The notes: generated by a model from the letters alone, not told the origin. DNA of 64,000 nucleotides from Hyperoodon ampullatus (GCA_949752795.1 OX457061.1:126881530-126945529), one strand, 5' to 3'; shown: positions 24,420-38,565, numbered from the stretch's first letter. Numbers and translations: made by a program.

Positions 24420-25949
24420 AACTGCTAGACTCCCTTCTGAACATTGAAGGAATTCAAGTGGGAATTTTTTATCATTAAATAATAAACCTACACTCAATAT
24501 AATCGAGTTAGCAAATAAGAACATCTCTGACAAAAAGTTAAAACATCATTTATGATCTCATTGTCTAAAGATTATATTTAATGTCTATAACAAAAGGAAA
24601 TATCTGCCACATCCTCTTCTTGTGCTTTTCCTATCTTTACATATAATTGTATTTTTCCAAATGGAATCATGTGTTACATATTTGGTAGTCTGTCTTTTCC
24701 TCGTGTACCACTCTATAGGAGATATCTTAGAGTCTCTTCTGCTCTTATCTTTGAAGATAAAAATATCGTGCAGCAGATACAAAAATACTGCTCAACCTTA
24801 CGTATGAATAGTCTAATTAATAATGTGTCCTAACATTCTGTTAATTTTCATCCATAATATATTATTTAAAAAGACCTGAAATCACATTTAAATCTAATAA
24901 ACATATCCACATCCCCAATAAGACAATGTGTAAGGGTATTTTGCAAACATGGTTTTCTGAGGTGAGGGAGGCTCTATACTTCTTGCTTGCTGTATAGCTA
25001 CTTTGCAGTTTAAACAGCGCCTTTACGTTCTTTGTTTGATTTGAAGTTATCAACAAAGCTGTATCAGGCAAGGCAAGTGTTCTTATTTCTACATTACATA
25101 TAAAAACTGATGACTCAATATTTATATAACACCATTGGCTTAATGATTGGCGGACCAGAATAATAGTGTTTTGACTTTAGACCCAGTGCTTTCCCTGTAC
25201 ATCCTACCTCTCATGCTGCTTCTTTTTTACTCTTTGTTGATTATTAGTCTTATATTTCAAAAACCTAATGCTACTTTCATATTTGTTTATGTCCCTTATA
25301 AAAAGTTAAAATATCTTAATGCCCATAACATAATCTAGAGGAATAAAGCATATCATAACTTCAACTTTTTAAAGGTTAACTAGGAAGCAAATTCAACATA
25401 GGATCTATAGCTCAAACTCAAAGAACACATGCAGTCCTGAATTTCACTTTTAAGATAGAGATTATGTTGACATTTAATGTGTGAAGAATTGCATCTCATG
25501 GGTTTATTAGAACAATTTCTACGAAATGAGGTTGCAGCTCTTAGATGATTGGTGATTTCAGCCACTCTCCTCTAATTTGATATTTTTAGAGGTTAGTAAC
25601 CAGCACTCTCAAAGCCCAATAATCTGTTTCACAAATAGAAACAGCCTCCTGGTGATAAGAATTCTTTAGCTTTCGTTAACAGAAATCAGTGATAATGTTA
25701 TCTAGTGAACTGCATGTTCTTGAGATGTTAATGAGAAAAAGAATGGCTTCTTTGGCCTACCATTTACTTCCTTTTAAAACGCTGAAAGGCTACTGTGAAA
25801 AAATCATGATGTTCTTTCCCCAACAGATTTTACCTTTATAATAATGCTTGGTTCTAGTTGGTATGAGATTTTTTCTTTTCTCTGAGTTAATATAAACTAA
25901 AGCAAGAGAATATGTTTTTCTTTTTTTTAATCTCCAAACAAGCTTTATT
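24420..25949. other. Intron 1, unique AT-rich sequence
   Basis: No recognised feature. Confidence 0.55.
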
Positions 25950-25962
25950 TACATTTCCTTTT

Positions 25963-26181
25963 TTTTTTTTTTTTTTTTTTTTTTTGCGGTACGCGGGCCG
26001 CCTCTCACTGTTGTGGCCTCTCCCGTTGCGGAGCACAGGCTCCGGCCGCGCAGGCCCAGCGGCCATGGCTCACGGGCCCAGCCGCTCCGCGGCATGTGGG
26101 ATCTTCCCGGACCGGGGCACGAACCCACGTCCCCTGCATCGGCAGGCGGACTCTCAACCACTGCGCCACCAGGGAAGCTCC
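25963..26181 (-). mobile_element. CHR SINE with TSD
   Basis: An antisense copy with a long T-run. The imperfect duplication tacatttcctttt / tacatttactttt is at 25950-25962 and 26182-26194. A 3-4 bp insertion in the tail-proximal part (gggccgcctctc) distinguishes it from the other copies. Confidence 0.94.
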
Positions 26182-26407
26182 TACATTTACTTTTAATAAG
26201 AGCTATAAAACAAGTATGAACAAGCAGAAATTTAATTACATCCATGCATTTGATCTGATGAACATACTGTTCACAGTAAAGCTTTACCTATAAATATATG
26301 TTGAAAATACAAATTAAGCATCCGTGTTAAGCAGTGTGACCTGTTTTCTAGATATCGTAAATTTTGTTCTGGAATTATCTGTATAGTCTCAGGAAGGGCC
26401 TATGTTT

Positions 26408-26615
26408 TTATTTTTATTTTTTTTAATGTCTTTATTGGAGTATAATTGCTTTACAATGTTGTGTTAGTTTCTGCTTTATAACAAAGTGAATCAGCTATAC
26501 ATATACATATGTCCCCATATCTCTTCCCTCTTGCATCTCCCTCCTACCCTCCCTATCCCACCCCTTTAGGTGGTCACAAGGCACCGAGCTGATCTCCCTG
26601 TGCTAGGCATGGACT
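26408..26615 (-). mobile_element. L1 3' fragment
   Basis: Antisense L1 3'UTR (tttattggagtataattgct ... gatctccctgtgcta), about 200 bp, 5'-truncated. Confidence 0.88.
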
Positions 26616-26619
26616 TATA

Positions 26620-29077
26620 AATACTACCAAATGTAAAATAGATAGCTAGTGGAAAGCAGCCTTATAGCACAGAGAATATGGTTTTTTTAAAAAAACAATT
26701 CTCAGCTAAATAAAATTTTGGCTGGATAATCCGTAAATTAAGTTGTTTAGCTATAAAATGAAGAAAATTTATATTTCTCTATTGAGGGAAATTTAACCCA
26801 AACAAAAGTTTTAGAATTTTGCAATTAATTTTGATAGACATATGACTAATATATTTTACAGAGTTAGACTAATGGCCAGTTTGTGTAGGGCAATTTTTGC
26901 TCTGAACTGTTTTAAATAAGTATCCTGCAAAGCATTTCTATTTCATTCAGTGAGTGAAGATGTATAAATCTAAAACAAAGCAAAACCAAACACCAAAACC
27001 CAAAAACACACACAAAAAACAAAAACAAAGAATTATACTGAAGAAAAAATATGGCATCACAATAAACATGGAAAAAATATGGAATCATAATAAAGGTAGA
27101 AATATGGAATCACATTCGTTACTAGAAGATTTCTTTATAGACATTAGTTGTGCCTCAGGCCATCATGTGCTCTGGGGATGAAGGAGGCAGAGGACCACAT
27201 TGTACCTTGACTGGTTTTACATCAGTTGGTTCACAGCTTTCTACTTCCTTAATGAAATACATTGATGTCATCATAGTAAGGAATCCAAGATCAGGGAGAC
27301 ATTAATTAACTTTACTAATAGATAAAATGCTTTTAAATTGTTTAAAGTATTTAAAGGTAATTTTAAATTTCTCAAGAGTACCTGGGTTCTTGGATTTACA
27401 TTTTGTTATGCTTTTACTTGTAAAAGTTGATGAAGGTTCTGATAAATAGCAATTAAGAGGTGACCTCATTGTGAAGAATAGATCTCAGAAGTCATCTAAT
27501 GTTTAGGAAGGGAAAAATTCAGAAAATATTGATGGCCATCTGATTATATGGTAAAGGTGTCCCCCTTTTTTTAATCTTCAAAGTAATCTGTCAGCTATTT
27601 GTCAAACCCCACAATGATACCAGGATACACTCAGGAAATGATAACCACCTACTCAAGGGGGGAATCCAATCCTTTTATTTTTTAAAGTAATACTCACTTG
27701 GTTACTTTTACACTTTGAAGCATTGGTAACGCACCTGTAATTTTCCTAGTATGCACTTAAGTACAGTGCCATAATCTGCTCTAAATTGCATTTGATATGC
27801 TTTTATGTTACTTTTCTTCATTTAAAAAATGTAATAGCTACAGAAATGTAAGCGTAAGAGGTAAAGCAGTACTAGTATTCAGATACTTTACAAAACCTGA
27901 GAACACGTGCTGAGGAGACCAAAATCTATCAACATTCATATGGTGTCTTATATTAAAGGGAAAATTTCTACCAAATAAAATATGGGTGTGTTAGATGCGA
28001 ATCAGTTATGGGTTGTACCACATGAGACATATATTAATCTTCTTTCTGGAAAGTGAAGATTGGTAGAGAGATTCATTTGATAGACAAACAATAGGGAAAA
28101 AGTGGCAAACAGTCAAGATGTTTATATAACACTGTTGTAGGATTTTAACTTTGGTCCCTTCATAGTTCCATTTCCCTGAGGCTCTAATTTTCTGGCAAAA
28201 CAGTGGCTGCCAGCAGCATCCACACTCCAAAGTGAAGGGTGGACCACCTGGACGGAGGTTTCAAAGAAGGTTCTAGAAACCAGTTTTGTAAATCTTAGCC
28301 ACTCAGCAACCTGGAGGAGATGAAGCGGCTCTGAAATTATAGGTGGGAGTATTTGGGTCGAGGTGAGGGTGTTCTGAGACCTTCCTGTGCTGCCATGGGA
28401 ACCGGGGTGAAGGGTGCAGGGCAGGGGTGTCTTCAACAAGGCGGCTGCCTGGAGAACTTGAATATGTCCACAGAGTTCTGGGCACCCAGTGACACACACT
28501 GCAAATGAGGCTAAAGCCGAGACTCTGGCTAAGCAGCTGCCCAGTGTGAGGAGGGCGGCTTTACTGGGGATGCCTCAGCTCCAAGTGTTTATTCCATCCC
28601 AGAGCTGGTGGGGATGAAGGGCGTGCGCGTGTGTACTGGGGACCCAGTGGGAGCCCCAAAGTAGGACACGTTCGTCACAAGTCATTTTGAAGGGATCTGG
28701 CTCCACATCTTTCTTCAGGGGGAGTAATAGGAACTCCGAGAACAGGCGGATAAATAAACTTCAGAAGATTCCTGCCAGCGAGAGGTGTCCTGTAAACCAC
28801 AGTGGTCCCAGAGAGACATCTTCTACGGCCACAGAGCATCAGTGACTAAAATACCTGTTAAGTAAGACCCAAGGCGTTCCTGAACTTTTCCCCCACGTGA
28901 ACACTCTTCCCCAATCTGGGGGGTGTTGGGTGCCTCAGTCAGGGGACTCACAGGTGGAGGGGGCCACCCCCAGAAGGATAAAAAACTCAGTCTCATCCTC
29001 TTTACTAATGCAGGGTTTTGACCTGAAGCTGGCAGGAGTAGGTGAGGGAGAGATGCTTTAATTAAGAAGAAATGTTG
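26620..29077. other. Intron 1, unique sequence with small tandem repeat
   Basis: No gene or family repeat was recognised, except a roughly 27-bp unit repeated about 2.7 times at 27043-27113 (unit core aatatggaatcacaataaa). Confidence 0.55.
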
Positions 29078-29282
29078 CTTTTATATATAGAATGGATCAA
29101 CAAGGTCCTACTGTGGAGCACAGGGAACTATATTCAATATCCTGTGATAAACCATAATGGAAAAGAATATAAAACAAAGAATTTGTATATATATATATAT
29201 ATGTATAACTGAATCACTTTGTTGTATAGCAGTAATTAACACAACATTGTAAATCAACTATACTTCAATAAAAAAGTAAATA
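29078..29282 (+). mobile_element. L1 3' fragment, host of SINE
   Basis: A sense L1 3' end (aatggatcaacaaggtccta ... aatcaactatacttcaataa) with an internal AT run. It ends at the SINE at 29283. Confidence 0.88.
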
Positions 29283-29484
29283 GGGCTTCCCTGGTGGCGC
29301 AGTGGTTGGGAGTCCACCTGCCGATGCAGGGGACGCGGGTTCGTGCCCCGGTCCGGGAAGATCCCACATGCTGCGGAGCGGCTGGGCCCATGAGCCATGG
29401 CCACTGAGCCTGCACGTCCGGAGCCTGTGCTCCGCAGCGGGAGAGGCCACAACAGTGAGAGGCCCGTGTACCGCAAAAAAAAAA
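29283..29484 (+). mobile_element. CHR SINE with TSD
   Basis: A sense copy starting gggcttccctggtggcgcag, with an A-tail at 29475. The duplication aaaaagtaaata is at 29271-29282 and 29485-29496. It sits in the L1 A-tail. Confidence 0.95.
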
Positions 29485-29636
29485 AAAAAGTAAATAAAAT
29501 TAAAAAACATCTTCAAAATTTTTACCTTGCACAGATCTAGATATTTAAAAATTCTATACATTTTTGTGAGTGGAAGTGATTTATGAATATTTAAGTACCA
29601 AAGAGCAAAAGCCAAGTCATGAGATCTCTTATGTGC

Positions 29637-29985
29637 AGAATGTTTGTGTCCCCCAAATTCATACGATGAAGCCCTAATCCCCAGTGTGAAGGCGTTTGAA
29701 GGAGCCTTTGGGAGGTGACTAGATTTGGATGAGGTCCTGAGGGCGGGGGCCCCACGATGGGATTCATATCCTGATAAGAAGAGGAGGCCAGAGCTGAGTG
29801 TCTCTGTCGCGTGAGGGCATGGTGGGAAGGAGGCCTGTGAGCCGGGAAGACGGTCCTCAGCAGGGCCAGGATCTGCTGGCACCTTGATCGTGGCATTGTA
29901 GGCCTTCGAACTCTGAGAAACAAATGTTGGTTTAGCTACCTCAGCCTATGAAATTTTCTTACAGCAGCCAGAGCTGACTAAGACA
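29637..29985 (+). mobile_element. MaLR-type (MST/MLT1) LTR relic
   Basis: Starts gaatgtttgtgtcccccaaa and ends ttacagcagccagagctgac, with the internal order typical of mammalian MaLR LTRs (ggtgactag, then tgagggcatggtgg). It is a non-coding solo LTR. Confidence 0.8.
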
Positions 29986-29989
29986 GGAC

Positions 29990-31500
29990 CCAGGGGAAAC
30001 TAGCCCTGTAGAGTTTAAACGGACAAAGTAGGAATCAAGTAAAGGTATATATTGTTTTCTCTCTGATAAGTAGTCCAAGTTTAATTTAACTACCTGAAAA
30101 AAATTGTTTTTTTCCAAAAGTACCTGTTAAATAAAGTATAAATAACAGTACATTCATTTATCTAATCAGAAAAGTTAAATTAACAGTGTGTCAGAGATTC
30201 ACTTAAAAAACCTCTTAGGACTTGCTTCCCATCTTTCACTGAAAGTCTTCATTCTGCTTTGCTCTGTTACCCGCTTTGTCGATTTTCTCAGTCCGTAATT
30301 ATTTCATTCCCAAAGAACTATCTAACCATGGAAACTGCAACCAACTACGAGCCATTTTGACTACAAATTATAAAGGTTTGTCTTTATTTTACATTAAACT
30401 CAATTATTCAATCTTTGATTTGTAATCAAGTAAATCCATACTTTTTCCCTTTGATTGATCTGCTTAGACCATCGCCAGTGGGGTCCATGTGAAAGGGATA
30501 CTCATATGGCGATGATTTCATGGTAAACTTTGTTTTTCTGAGGACCTCTCAGGGAAGAGTTAAGAGGCCCCCCCACCTAACGTGGGCTAACTCTTCCTAG
30601 AAACTCCATGAAATTGTCCGTGTTCTGTGCCGCTGACTAAAACCCCTCCATCTCTCTATGTGAAGCATCTTTATTCTCCATGGTTTACCATGTTCCTGAT
30701 TAAAAGAGGGGCATGAAAGGAAACGTCTGTCACGTCGGTGAAAAACTGTAACAAATATCATGTAGGCTGTACCCAGGAAACATCTGATAGTGACCTTCTC
30801 TGGACATTGTGAAGGATAAAGAGTAGCCAGTAAAAGTTAGCAACTTCTCTCACCTCCCTTGTTGGTGAACTTTTCTATCTTGCTAGAGTCAGGCTGGCTG
30901 GGTCTCAAGTCATCTTTGTTCCTTGCTGTACAATGTAGCAAGTTACTTAAGCACTCCTGATTCACGCATTGTGGAGTTACAAAGGTACTTTGTTTACTTG
31001 AGTTATTTATGAAGAATGGTGAGGTATCATGTCAATCAGTAGTAGTTATTAATCCTATTCCTCTTCTTCCTCATTATCACCATTAACTTCAACCTGTAAC
31101 CCCACTTAGGTCTTGATTCTTCTTCTGAGAGTTTCAGGGGACGCTACCATTTTCAAGAATCAACTTTCTATAAAATTAGAAATGCTAATTTCATTGAGTT
31201 GTAAAATTAAAATTTTTAGTCTTTTAAATTTTCACAGTTGTATTTATTTTATGTTTCTCATATATATTAGAAATTCATAATAAATGCTTTAAAAATTGTT
31301 GATCTATAATTGTTTCTACCGTGCAACATTAACAAGTTGATCACAGAGTATAACAGTTTTCAAGATTTCACGGACTTTTTCTTATCAAAACCAGGTAGGA
31401 GAAGCAGTCAACCATCTACATTCATTATGAAAGTCTGGCATTTATGATACTCAATTTCTTTCAGTGCTTAAAGGAACAATTATAACATCAAATGCATATA
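29990..31500. other. Intron 1, unique sequence
   Basis: No recognised feature. Confidence 0.55.
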
Positions 31501-34170
31501 TTAGAGAAAAAGTTCTCAAATTAAAAATTTAACCTTTCACCATAAGAAATTAGAAAAATAATGGAAAATTACACTCAAAGCAAGCAGAAGGTAGGAGGTG
31601 ATAAAGACAAGAGTAGAAATCAATAAAATTAAAAAGAGAAAAATAAAATCAGGGCAATCATAAGCTTGCTTTTTGAACAACAACAAAACTGATAAAACTC
31701 CAGCCAGACTGACAAAGAAAAACAGAGAAGATACAAACTGTAAATATGAAAATAGCTGACACATCACTACCAAAAGGAATGCTAAGAACAATTCTGTGTC
31801 CATAAATATGACAATTTAAATTCCTTGGCAGACGGAAACTATCAAGATTCACTCAAGAAAAACAACCCGAACAGCCTCATATCTCTTGAGGAAATCGAAT
31901 TCATAGTTAGCATCACATCAACAAGAAGTACTTCAGGTACTTAGTTTCACTGGAGATTTTTACCAACCATTCAAGGAGTAAATAATAACCAATTTTAAAA
32001 AGTCTCATAAGAAATAGAAGAGAACACTTTCTAACTCATTTCATGGAGCCAAAATTGCACTAATACCAAAGCAAAACTGTTACGAGAAAAGAAAATTACA
32101 GAACGGTAACACTTATTAACATAGATGCAAAAATGCCCAATCTAGGGCTTCCCTAGTGGCACAGTGGTTGAGAGTCCGCCTGCTGATGCAGGGGACATGG
32201 GTTCGTGCCCCGGTCCGGGAGGATCCCGCGTGCCGTGGAGCGGCTGGGCCCGTGAGCCATGGCCGCTGAGCCTGCGCGTCCGGAGCCTGTGCTCCGCAGC
32301 GGGAGAGGCCACAGCGGTGAGAGAGAGAAAAAAAAAAGCCCAATCTAATATAAGAAATTCCAATGCAGCAACATATAAAAAGAATACGTAGCATGACCAA
32401 GTGAGGTTTATTCCAAGAATGCAAGGCTGATTTGACATTCAAAAATCAATCTATTTATTTCATCATACTGAAAGTCAAAGGAATCAGAACAGCTGAAACA
32501 GATTTGAAAAAGAAAAACAAAATTAAAGGAATAATGCTAATTGATTTTAAGAATTATTATGAAGTCACAGTAATAATGAGATTGTGGTATTGGCTAATGT
32601 TATAGAAAATAAGATCAGTGGGACAGAATAGAGAATCTAGCAATAAATCCATATAAATACATAATTTTTGACAAAGTTGTAAAAGCAATTCAATGGAGAA
32701 AGAATAGTTTTTCCAAGAAATGGTGCTATAAAAACTGAACATCCATATGAAAAAAAAAATTAAGCTTGACCTATACCTCACACCTTATACAAAAATTAAC
32801 CCCAAATTGATCATAGACCTAAATAGAAATGTTAACTCTGTGAAATATCTGGAAGAAAATATAGGAGAAAATCTCATGACTTTGGGTTAGTCAAAATTTT
32901 TTAGACATGACAACAAAAATACAATCTCTAAAGAAAAAAAGATAAATTGAACTTCACAATTGAAAACTTTGGCTCTGTGAAAAATGTTGTTACAAAATGA
33001 AATGACAAGTCACAGAATGGGAGAAAATACTTGTAAATCGCATTTTTTATGAAGCCCTTTTATCTAAAATACATAAAAGCCAATAAAAAATAAACAAACA
33101 AAAAAACCAACTTAGAAAATAGGTAAGCATTATAAACAGACACATTTCCAATGAAGGTATAATAAATAAGCATATGAAAAACTACGGATATCATTTACAT
33201 TAAAAAATGCAAAATAAAACTACAGTGAGATACTGCTACATACACTGCTGGTCGGAATGCAAAATTGTGGGCCACTTTGGAATAACAATTGGGCAATTTC
33301 TTATAAAGTTTAAACACAGTCTTAGCATATAACCTGGCAATCCGACCCCTAGATATTTATCTAAAGCAATGGGAACTTTACTCGAAAACCTTAACTTGAG
33401 TGTTCCTAGAAGCTTTGCTTGTCATTATCAAAAGTTGGAAACAAGCCGTTTGTCCTTCAAGCTGAATGGATAAACAGACAGCGGTATACTCATTTAAGAC
33501 TGCTTCTCAGCCATAAAAAGACAGCTAGTGATCCATGCAGCAACTTGGATAACTGTTAAATGCACCCCACCAAGTGAAAGAAGCCATTTCCAGATGGGTT
33601 TATAGTCTGTGATTCCATTTCTATGACAATCTGGAAAAGGTCGAAGTAGAGAAAAAGTAAACAGATCAGTGTTTGCCAGGTTTGAGGGCTGGGGTGTTGG
33701 TTGACTGCAAACCGGGAGGTTGGAGGATGTTTGGGGTGATGGAAGTCTCTATAAGGAAATGGATTGGATACGTGACTCAAAACGCTTACGAGTGTATATA
33801 CCACAAAGAACACATTTTACCACACATAAATTTAAACTTAACAAAATCAGCTACGAAGTAAGGGGACCCGACAGGGAATGCAGATTGTAGCCAACAAATC
33901 TGTCTAAATTACACACGAACCTGGTAGCCACAGTTAAGTGGGCTGGGAGAAGGGACGTGCCCTAAGTAACTTCATAAAATAGTGTTGGGAGACTGTAGAG
34001 CTAAGGATGGAAAGAACCCAAACAACGTCCTCTCCTTTCTCACGGGGCTATGGCTTAGCACACTCTAAACTACATGTACGTGTATGATGGAGTTAAACAC
34101 ATGGGCACATGTATTTTAGATATTGATAGTTACCGTTTTTATTGTGTGAGAAAGAATTTGTAAATAATGG
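31500..34170 (+). mobile_element. Old L1, sense, ORF2 and 3'UTR
   Basis: Long, strongly diverged L1 in sense orientation. Recognisable stretches are aaactccagccagactgaca and ggagaaaatacttgtaaatc, the late ORF2 part tggataaacagacagcggta near 33470, and 3'UTR after about 33660. No frame survives. A younger CHR SINE lies inside at 32145-32337. Confidence 0.8.
32145..32337 (+). mobile_element. CHR SINE with TSD
   Basis: A sense copy. The duplication gcccaatcta is at 32135-32144 and 32338-32347. The 3' end is slightly shortened (gagagagaaaaa instead of the usual ggcccgcgtacc). Confidence 0.96.
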
Positions 34171-37100
34171 TGAAGGTTAAAATGTGGGGCTGAATTAAGA
34201 TTGGATGTATCAATATGAAGGTAGATGATAGGTAGCTAGAGAGAGAGGGTGAGAGAGAGAACCATCAGCATAGGTCACTTTAATATGAACCAGGTGTGTA
34301 GACAGGGAGGGACCTGCAAAGTCTGTTAAAATCCCTTCTGTGCCCCTTGTCTCTGCTGGCCCAGCAGACACGTGTTTATCAAACGTGTGCTTTTCTTTCT
34401 CCATGTGAATTGCCTTCCTCCCCTTTGAGGTCCCAACCCCTACCCCCCAACATTCTCTTTTATCTTTGAAGATGTTGTTTAAGCTGAGGGTTTCAGCCAT
34501 TTTGGCAAGTGACTCAGTTTTCCTGGGTCTCTCCCATGTATACATGCTTTTCAACTTTTGTATGATTTTCTCCTGTTCATCTGTCTCACTCATGTCCGTT
34601 TAATTCTTAGACCAGCCAGAAGAACCTAGATGGATAGAGGAAAATTTCTTCCTCCCTGACAGGGTTACTATTTGTACTTATTTCACTCTGCTAAATAACT
34701 AAAGTAACATTTTCCAAAACCATTTCCATCTTTGAAGCATTCAGATTACTCCAAATCAGTATTATTATACATAAGAAAAAGACCAAGTCCACTAAATCAA
34801 GAAGCCAGCTCCTTGAAGGAAGACTTGGCATGTCTGTACATGGTCACCCTATCAGGCAGTGTCTGGAGTAACACAGAATAAGGGCTGCAGGGGCCTGAGA
34901 TCTCCAGGAGCTTCTGCTGGCAGTTAAGTTGCTGTATGTTCAGTTGTGACCACGGTTGCACCAAAAGTTCCCATTTCAAAACCAGTAATTGACATGTTAT
35001 TGAGGGTTCACAAATCCGACTCTTTTTTGCTTTGAAAGGACTACTGTATTCACTATGAATATTTGCTTTTTTTTTTATGAGTTAAATGCTTGATTAAACA
35101 CACAGTAGTCGGTAAACAGGTGAAGAAAGGTACACAGAAGGTGTGTGGCCCCAGGTACCAGTGTCTCTATCTTTCAGCACCCTTGTCTATTTTTTCATTT
35201 ACCCTTTAAAACAACATTTTGAGACTGGCAACTAAATGAAAGCTTAGCAGAATGTGTACATATATTCAGTATCTCTAAAGAATTGAACAGTAATTCAAGC
35301 AGATTAATATTGTAGTGATGACAAGAACACAAGAGTCACCCAACTATAAAATACAATAGGATTCGTATATTTTTTAAACCATTACTAATACACATTTCTA
35401 AGAACAATGTGTCTGCTGGGGTTAAAGTGCTTTTTGTTAGTAACTTGAAAAAATATTTCTGCCATGCTATCAATTCTCACTCATTTAAAAATAAAATAGT
35501 ACAAACATTGCAATTGAGAGATAGGATGATAAAATACATTGATATTCAGTTGCTTTATTACAGACTGCCACAAAATAAAGATGAAAAGATAGTCCAAAGT
35601 AGCCTGTGAGTGAAATTGATTCCCACTTTCTCCATAACAGGACAATGTAAAACACGGTATCTTATGCACAAATAGCTTAGAATTACTTTTGTGTTTTGTA
35701 CATGATACATGTCACGGTCTGTTAACATTTTATTTTCCTGGTTCCTTTGAGCATAATTACCAGAATGTCTGAAGGTTATACATCAAAGTATAACTGAGAA
35801 AGAATATAGTCACAACTCCGTGTTGTGATCAGATGGGATGCTGGAGAAGAAGATGGGTCTTAAGAAGCAGTCTTTTCTACTCCCTGGATGAGAAAGGCAT
35901 GTCCGCAAACTCTAAGCAGAGTTTTAGGAATTCCTGGAGGCAATTCGAAAGAGGCTGAGGCAGGGAGATTGACAGCGTGAACTCTGAAAGACTTAAAAAT
36001 ATTCCCATAATCCTTTCTTTTTTGGTGAATGATTAAAAGGAATTTGTGCTGATAGCAGAAATCTGTGGTCGATAGAGGGCTGGGTGTTGGTCTAGAGGTG
36101 GTGCTCCAGCAGTGGAAAATCAGCAAGTAACGCCCTCCTAATGCCGTCTCTCTGGCTGCTTTCCCCATTTCCCCTCATCCCAGGAGGATGTGACTCATTT
36201 AAATCACTCTGAGCCTAATTGCTCCAACATCATTTCTTCAGTCTTTAACCTCGTGACTTAACAAAAGAAGTACAGTTTTTTAGAGTGATTTATCATAATC
36301 CAATGACATTCTTCTTGTACTGTTTAAGTGGGTTGATTAATTTGAAAAAATTAAACTGTCATCAACCATATTTTTTCTGTTCCTTGGGTGTTACAGCCCC
36401 TAGTGCTGTTTACATTTGCAGCAGGTTCTGGCAGTTGGAGAGGGAGTGATGAGAGGTGGTCATATAATGAATACTGTGAATGTGTAGTGCCAGAAGGTTT
36501 TGCTGATGGATTATTTGTAAGGTATGAGGGAGACAGAGGAATCAGGGCTAACTCCGATTAGCCCAAGTTTTTACTTTTTTCCCCCCCTTTGACCTAAAAG
36601 GGGGATAGAGTTTTCGCTTCCTGTGTAGACACCTGGTTACGAATCTGGGGTTTGGGCATAGATGCTGGGTTGAGGTACATATTCAAAGAAGACTCTGTGT
36701 GTACGTTGTCATTAAAACCGTCAGATTGGGTGCAATGACCAAAGGAGTGGCTATAAGTTGGAAAGAGAAAAGTTTCCGGAATTTAGCCCCAGGGCTTTCC
36801 TGGCAAAAGGAGACTGTGTCAGGCCACACTCATATCTAGCAAGAAAAGGCATGAGAGTCGGGTATGGGGTCAGGAACGTGGAGGTCGCTGCTTACCTCTG
36901 TCGGACCCTTCAGGCGAGGGGCTTTGGGTGAAAGCCCAGTTAGGATGGAGCCAGAGATTTGGAGGAAAGGAACTGGATACAAAGGAATTGGATACAATTC
37001 CTACAATGAGGCCTTTTGCCATAAAAAATAGAATTTGGCCATAACTGATGCAGGAAGTAGGATTGTGAAATGTTTTAGCATGGTAGAAACTATTTATAGG

Positions 37101-37185
37101 TAAATGTTACGCTGAGTTTAAGAGAATATATTTCCACCCATGAAACTTTTGATGTTATTCAAATTTATGCATAAATGTTATGAAT
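34171..37185. other. Intron 1, unique sequence
   Basis: No recognised repeat or gene. The 127-codon minus frame at 34210-34593 has no motif I recognise and no splice context. Confidence 0.5.
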
Positions 37186-37294
37186 AATCACACACATATA
37201 TGAACATACATATATATATGTCTCTATGAATATGTGTAGGAACAATCACACACATATATGAATATACATATATATGTATCTATGAATATGTGTA
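37186..37294. repeat. 58-bp tandem duplication
   Basis: The unit beginning aatcacacacatatatgaa starts at 37186 and again at 37244, with about three differences and one small length change. Confidence 0.88.
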
Positions 37295-37399
37295 ATGGGT
37301 GCAAACTCAACCTCTTCCAGAAGCAGTGTATCAGGCTGTTGAAAGCCAGGGCTTTTGCATTAGTTGGGTTCAAGCTTTGGCACAACCACTTAATAAAGC

Positions 37400-37600
37400 T
37401 GTTAATAATAGTTCACCTTTCCAGGTGCTATTTATGCTCCTGGTCTTCTTGGTGTTTTACCTGCCACTTAATTCTCAAGAGACTCTTCTAATACAGGTGC
37501 TATGATAACACCCGTTTTACAGGTAGGAAAGTTGAGATGCAGAAAGATTAAGTACATTGTCCTCAGTCATGGATCCTCAGGGTAAAGCTGGCCTGAGTGC
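37400..37600 (-). repeat. MIR relic
   Basis: The antisense core cccgttttacaggtaggaaa followed by gagatgcagaaagattaagt fits MIR. Flanks are degraded. Confidence 0.6.
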
Positions 37601-38014
37601 TTGTTAAATTATTATTCTACAGTCATGTTTGCCCAGCCCTTACCACAAAAGCAATCTATAGCTGTTAAAAGGGAGTTTTAAAATTTTAACAAACATGCTT
37701 ACATATCACAACTAGGAAAAAGTGACTGCAATTAATTTTCCAATCAAATAACGTATTAGTTCAACAGAAGCTTCAGTTAAAGTGGAGGCCCTAACCAGTA
37801 TGATTCATAACTTTTGTTGAATCCTAGTGTGTAAAGTTCAGACAGTGCAGTCTTGTGATAGTAAAAAGCAATCTACAGTATGAATAACCTTTTATTAATA
37901 TTTGTTCAGTGAGTCGTATTGCAGATAAGCAATCAAAATCAGATTTCTTGGTTGGAATGTTTCTCCCAGGAATCCCTTTCAATAGGAAAAACCTGCTTTA
38001 AAAATGATCTTGCT

Positions 38015-38053
38015 TTTAAATCAGCTATACTCCAATAAAAATTTAAAAAGTAA
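38015..38053 (+). mobile_element. Minimal L1 3' tail
   Basis: aatcagctatactccaataa plus an A-rich tail equals the last bases of the local L1 3' ends. The element is about 40 bp long. Confidence 0.5.
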
Positions 38054-38429
38054 AGTTCTTTCCGCTCAACAGCTTCTGCCCCCACGGGAGGCCTGCTCAG
38101 CCTGCAGTCCCTCCTGGATTGAAAGCCCGGAATTTGCTTCTGATTTACTGAGTGTCTGCCTTCATCACCTGCCATTCACACCTAAGCAGCAGCGCAGTTA
38201 CTTCATATTAGTTGGGCTAAAATGCAGGATGTCTTGCTGCCCATGCTAGGTGTTGCCTCAGTTGCTGATGTTGGACTGTCCTTGAGTCATCCTGGGAGCA
38301 CATTTATGAGAAAGAGCATCTTTGTGAAGATACTGGTGCTCATCCTCTCTTAATTGGGCTCACAAAGGATCTGCTCTTTCCTTCATAACATAAACTCTGT
38401 ATTATGTGGGATAATCACACTTCGGCGTG

Positions 38430-38565
38430 TTTGCCCTCTTTCTGCTGGGAAAATTATTTAACTTCTCTAAGCCTCAGTTTATTCATATGGAAAATGGGGA
38501 TGATAATACTTTCCTTGAAGATTGTGAAACCTAAAAATAATACGTGTAAAACCACTGAGCAGAGT
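38430..38565 (+). repeat. MIR relic
   Basis: The sense MIR core ttaacttctctaagcctcag followed by ggaaaatggggatgataata is clear. Confidence 0.7.

Noticed and set aside
34210..34593. 127-codon minus frame starting MSETDEQEKIIQ.
   Set aside because: Looks protein-like at first but has no domain I recognise and lies in intron 1; length alone is not enough.
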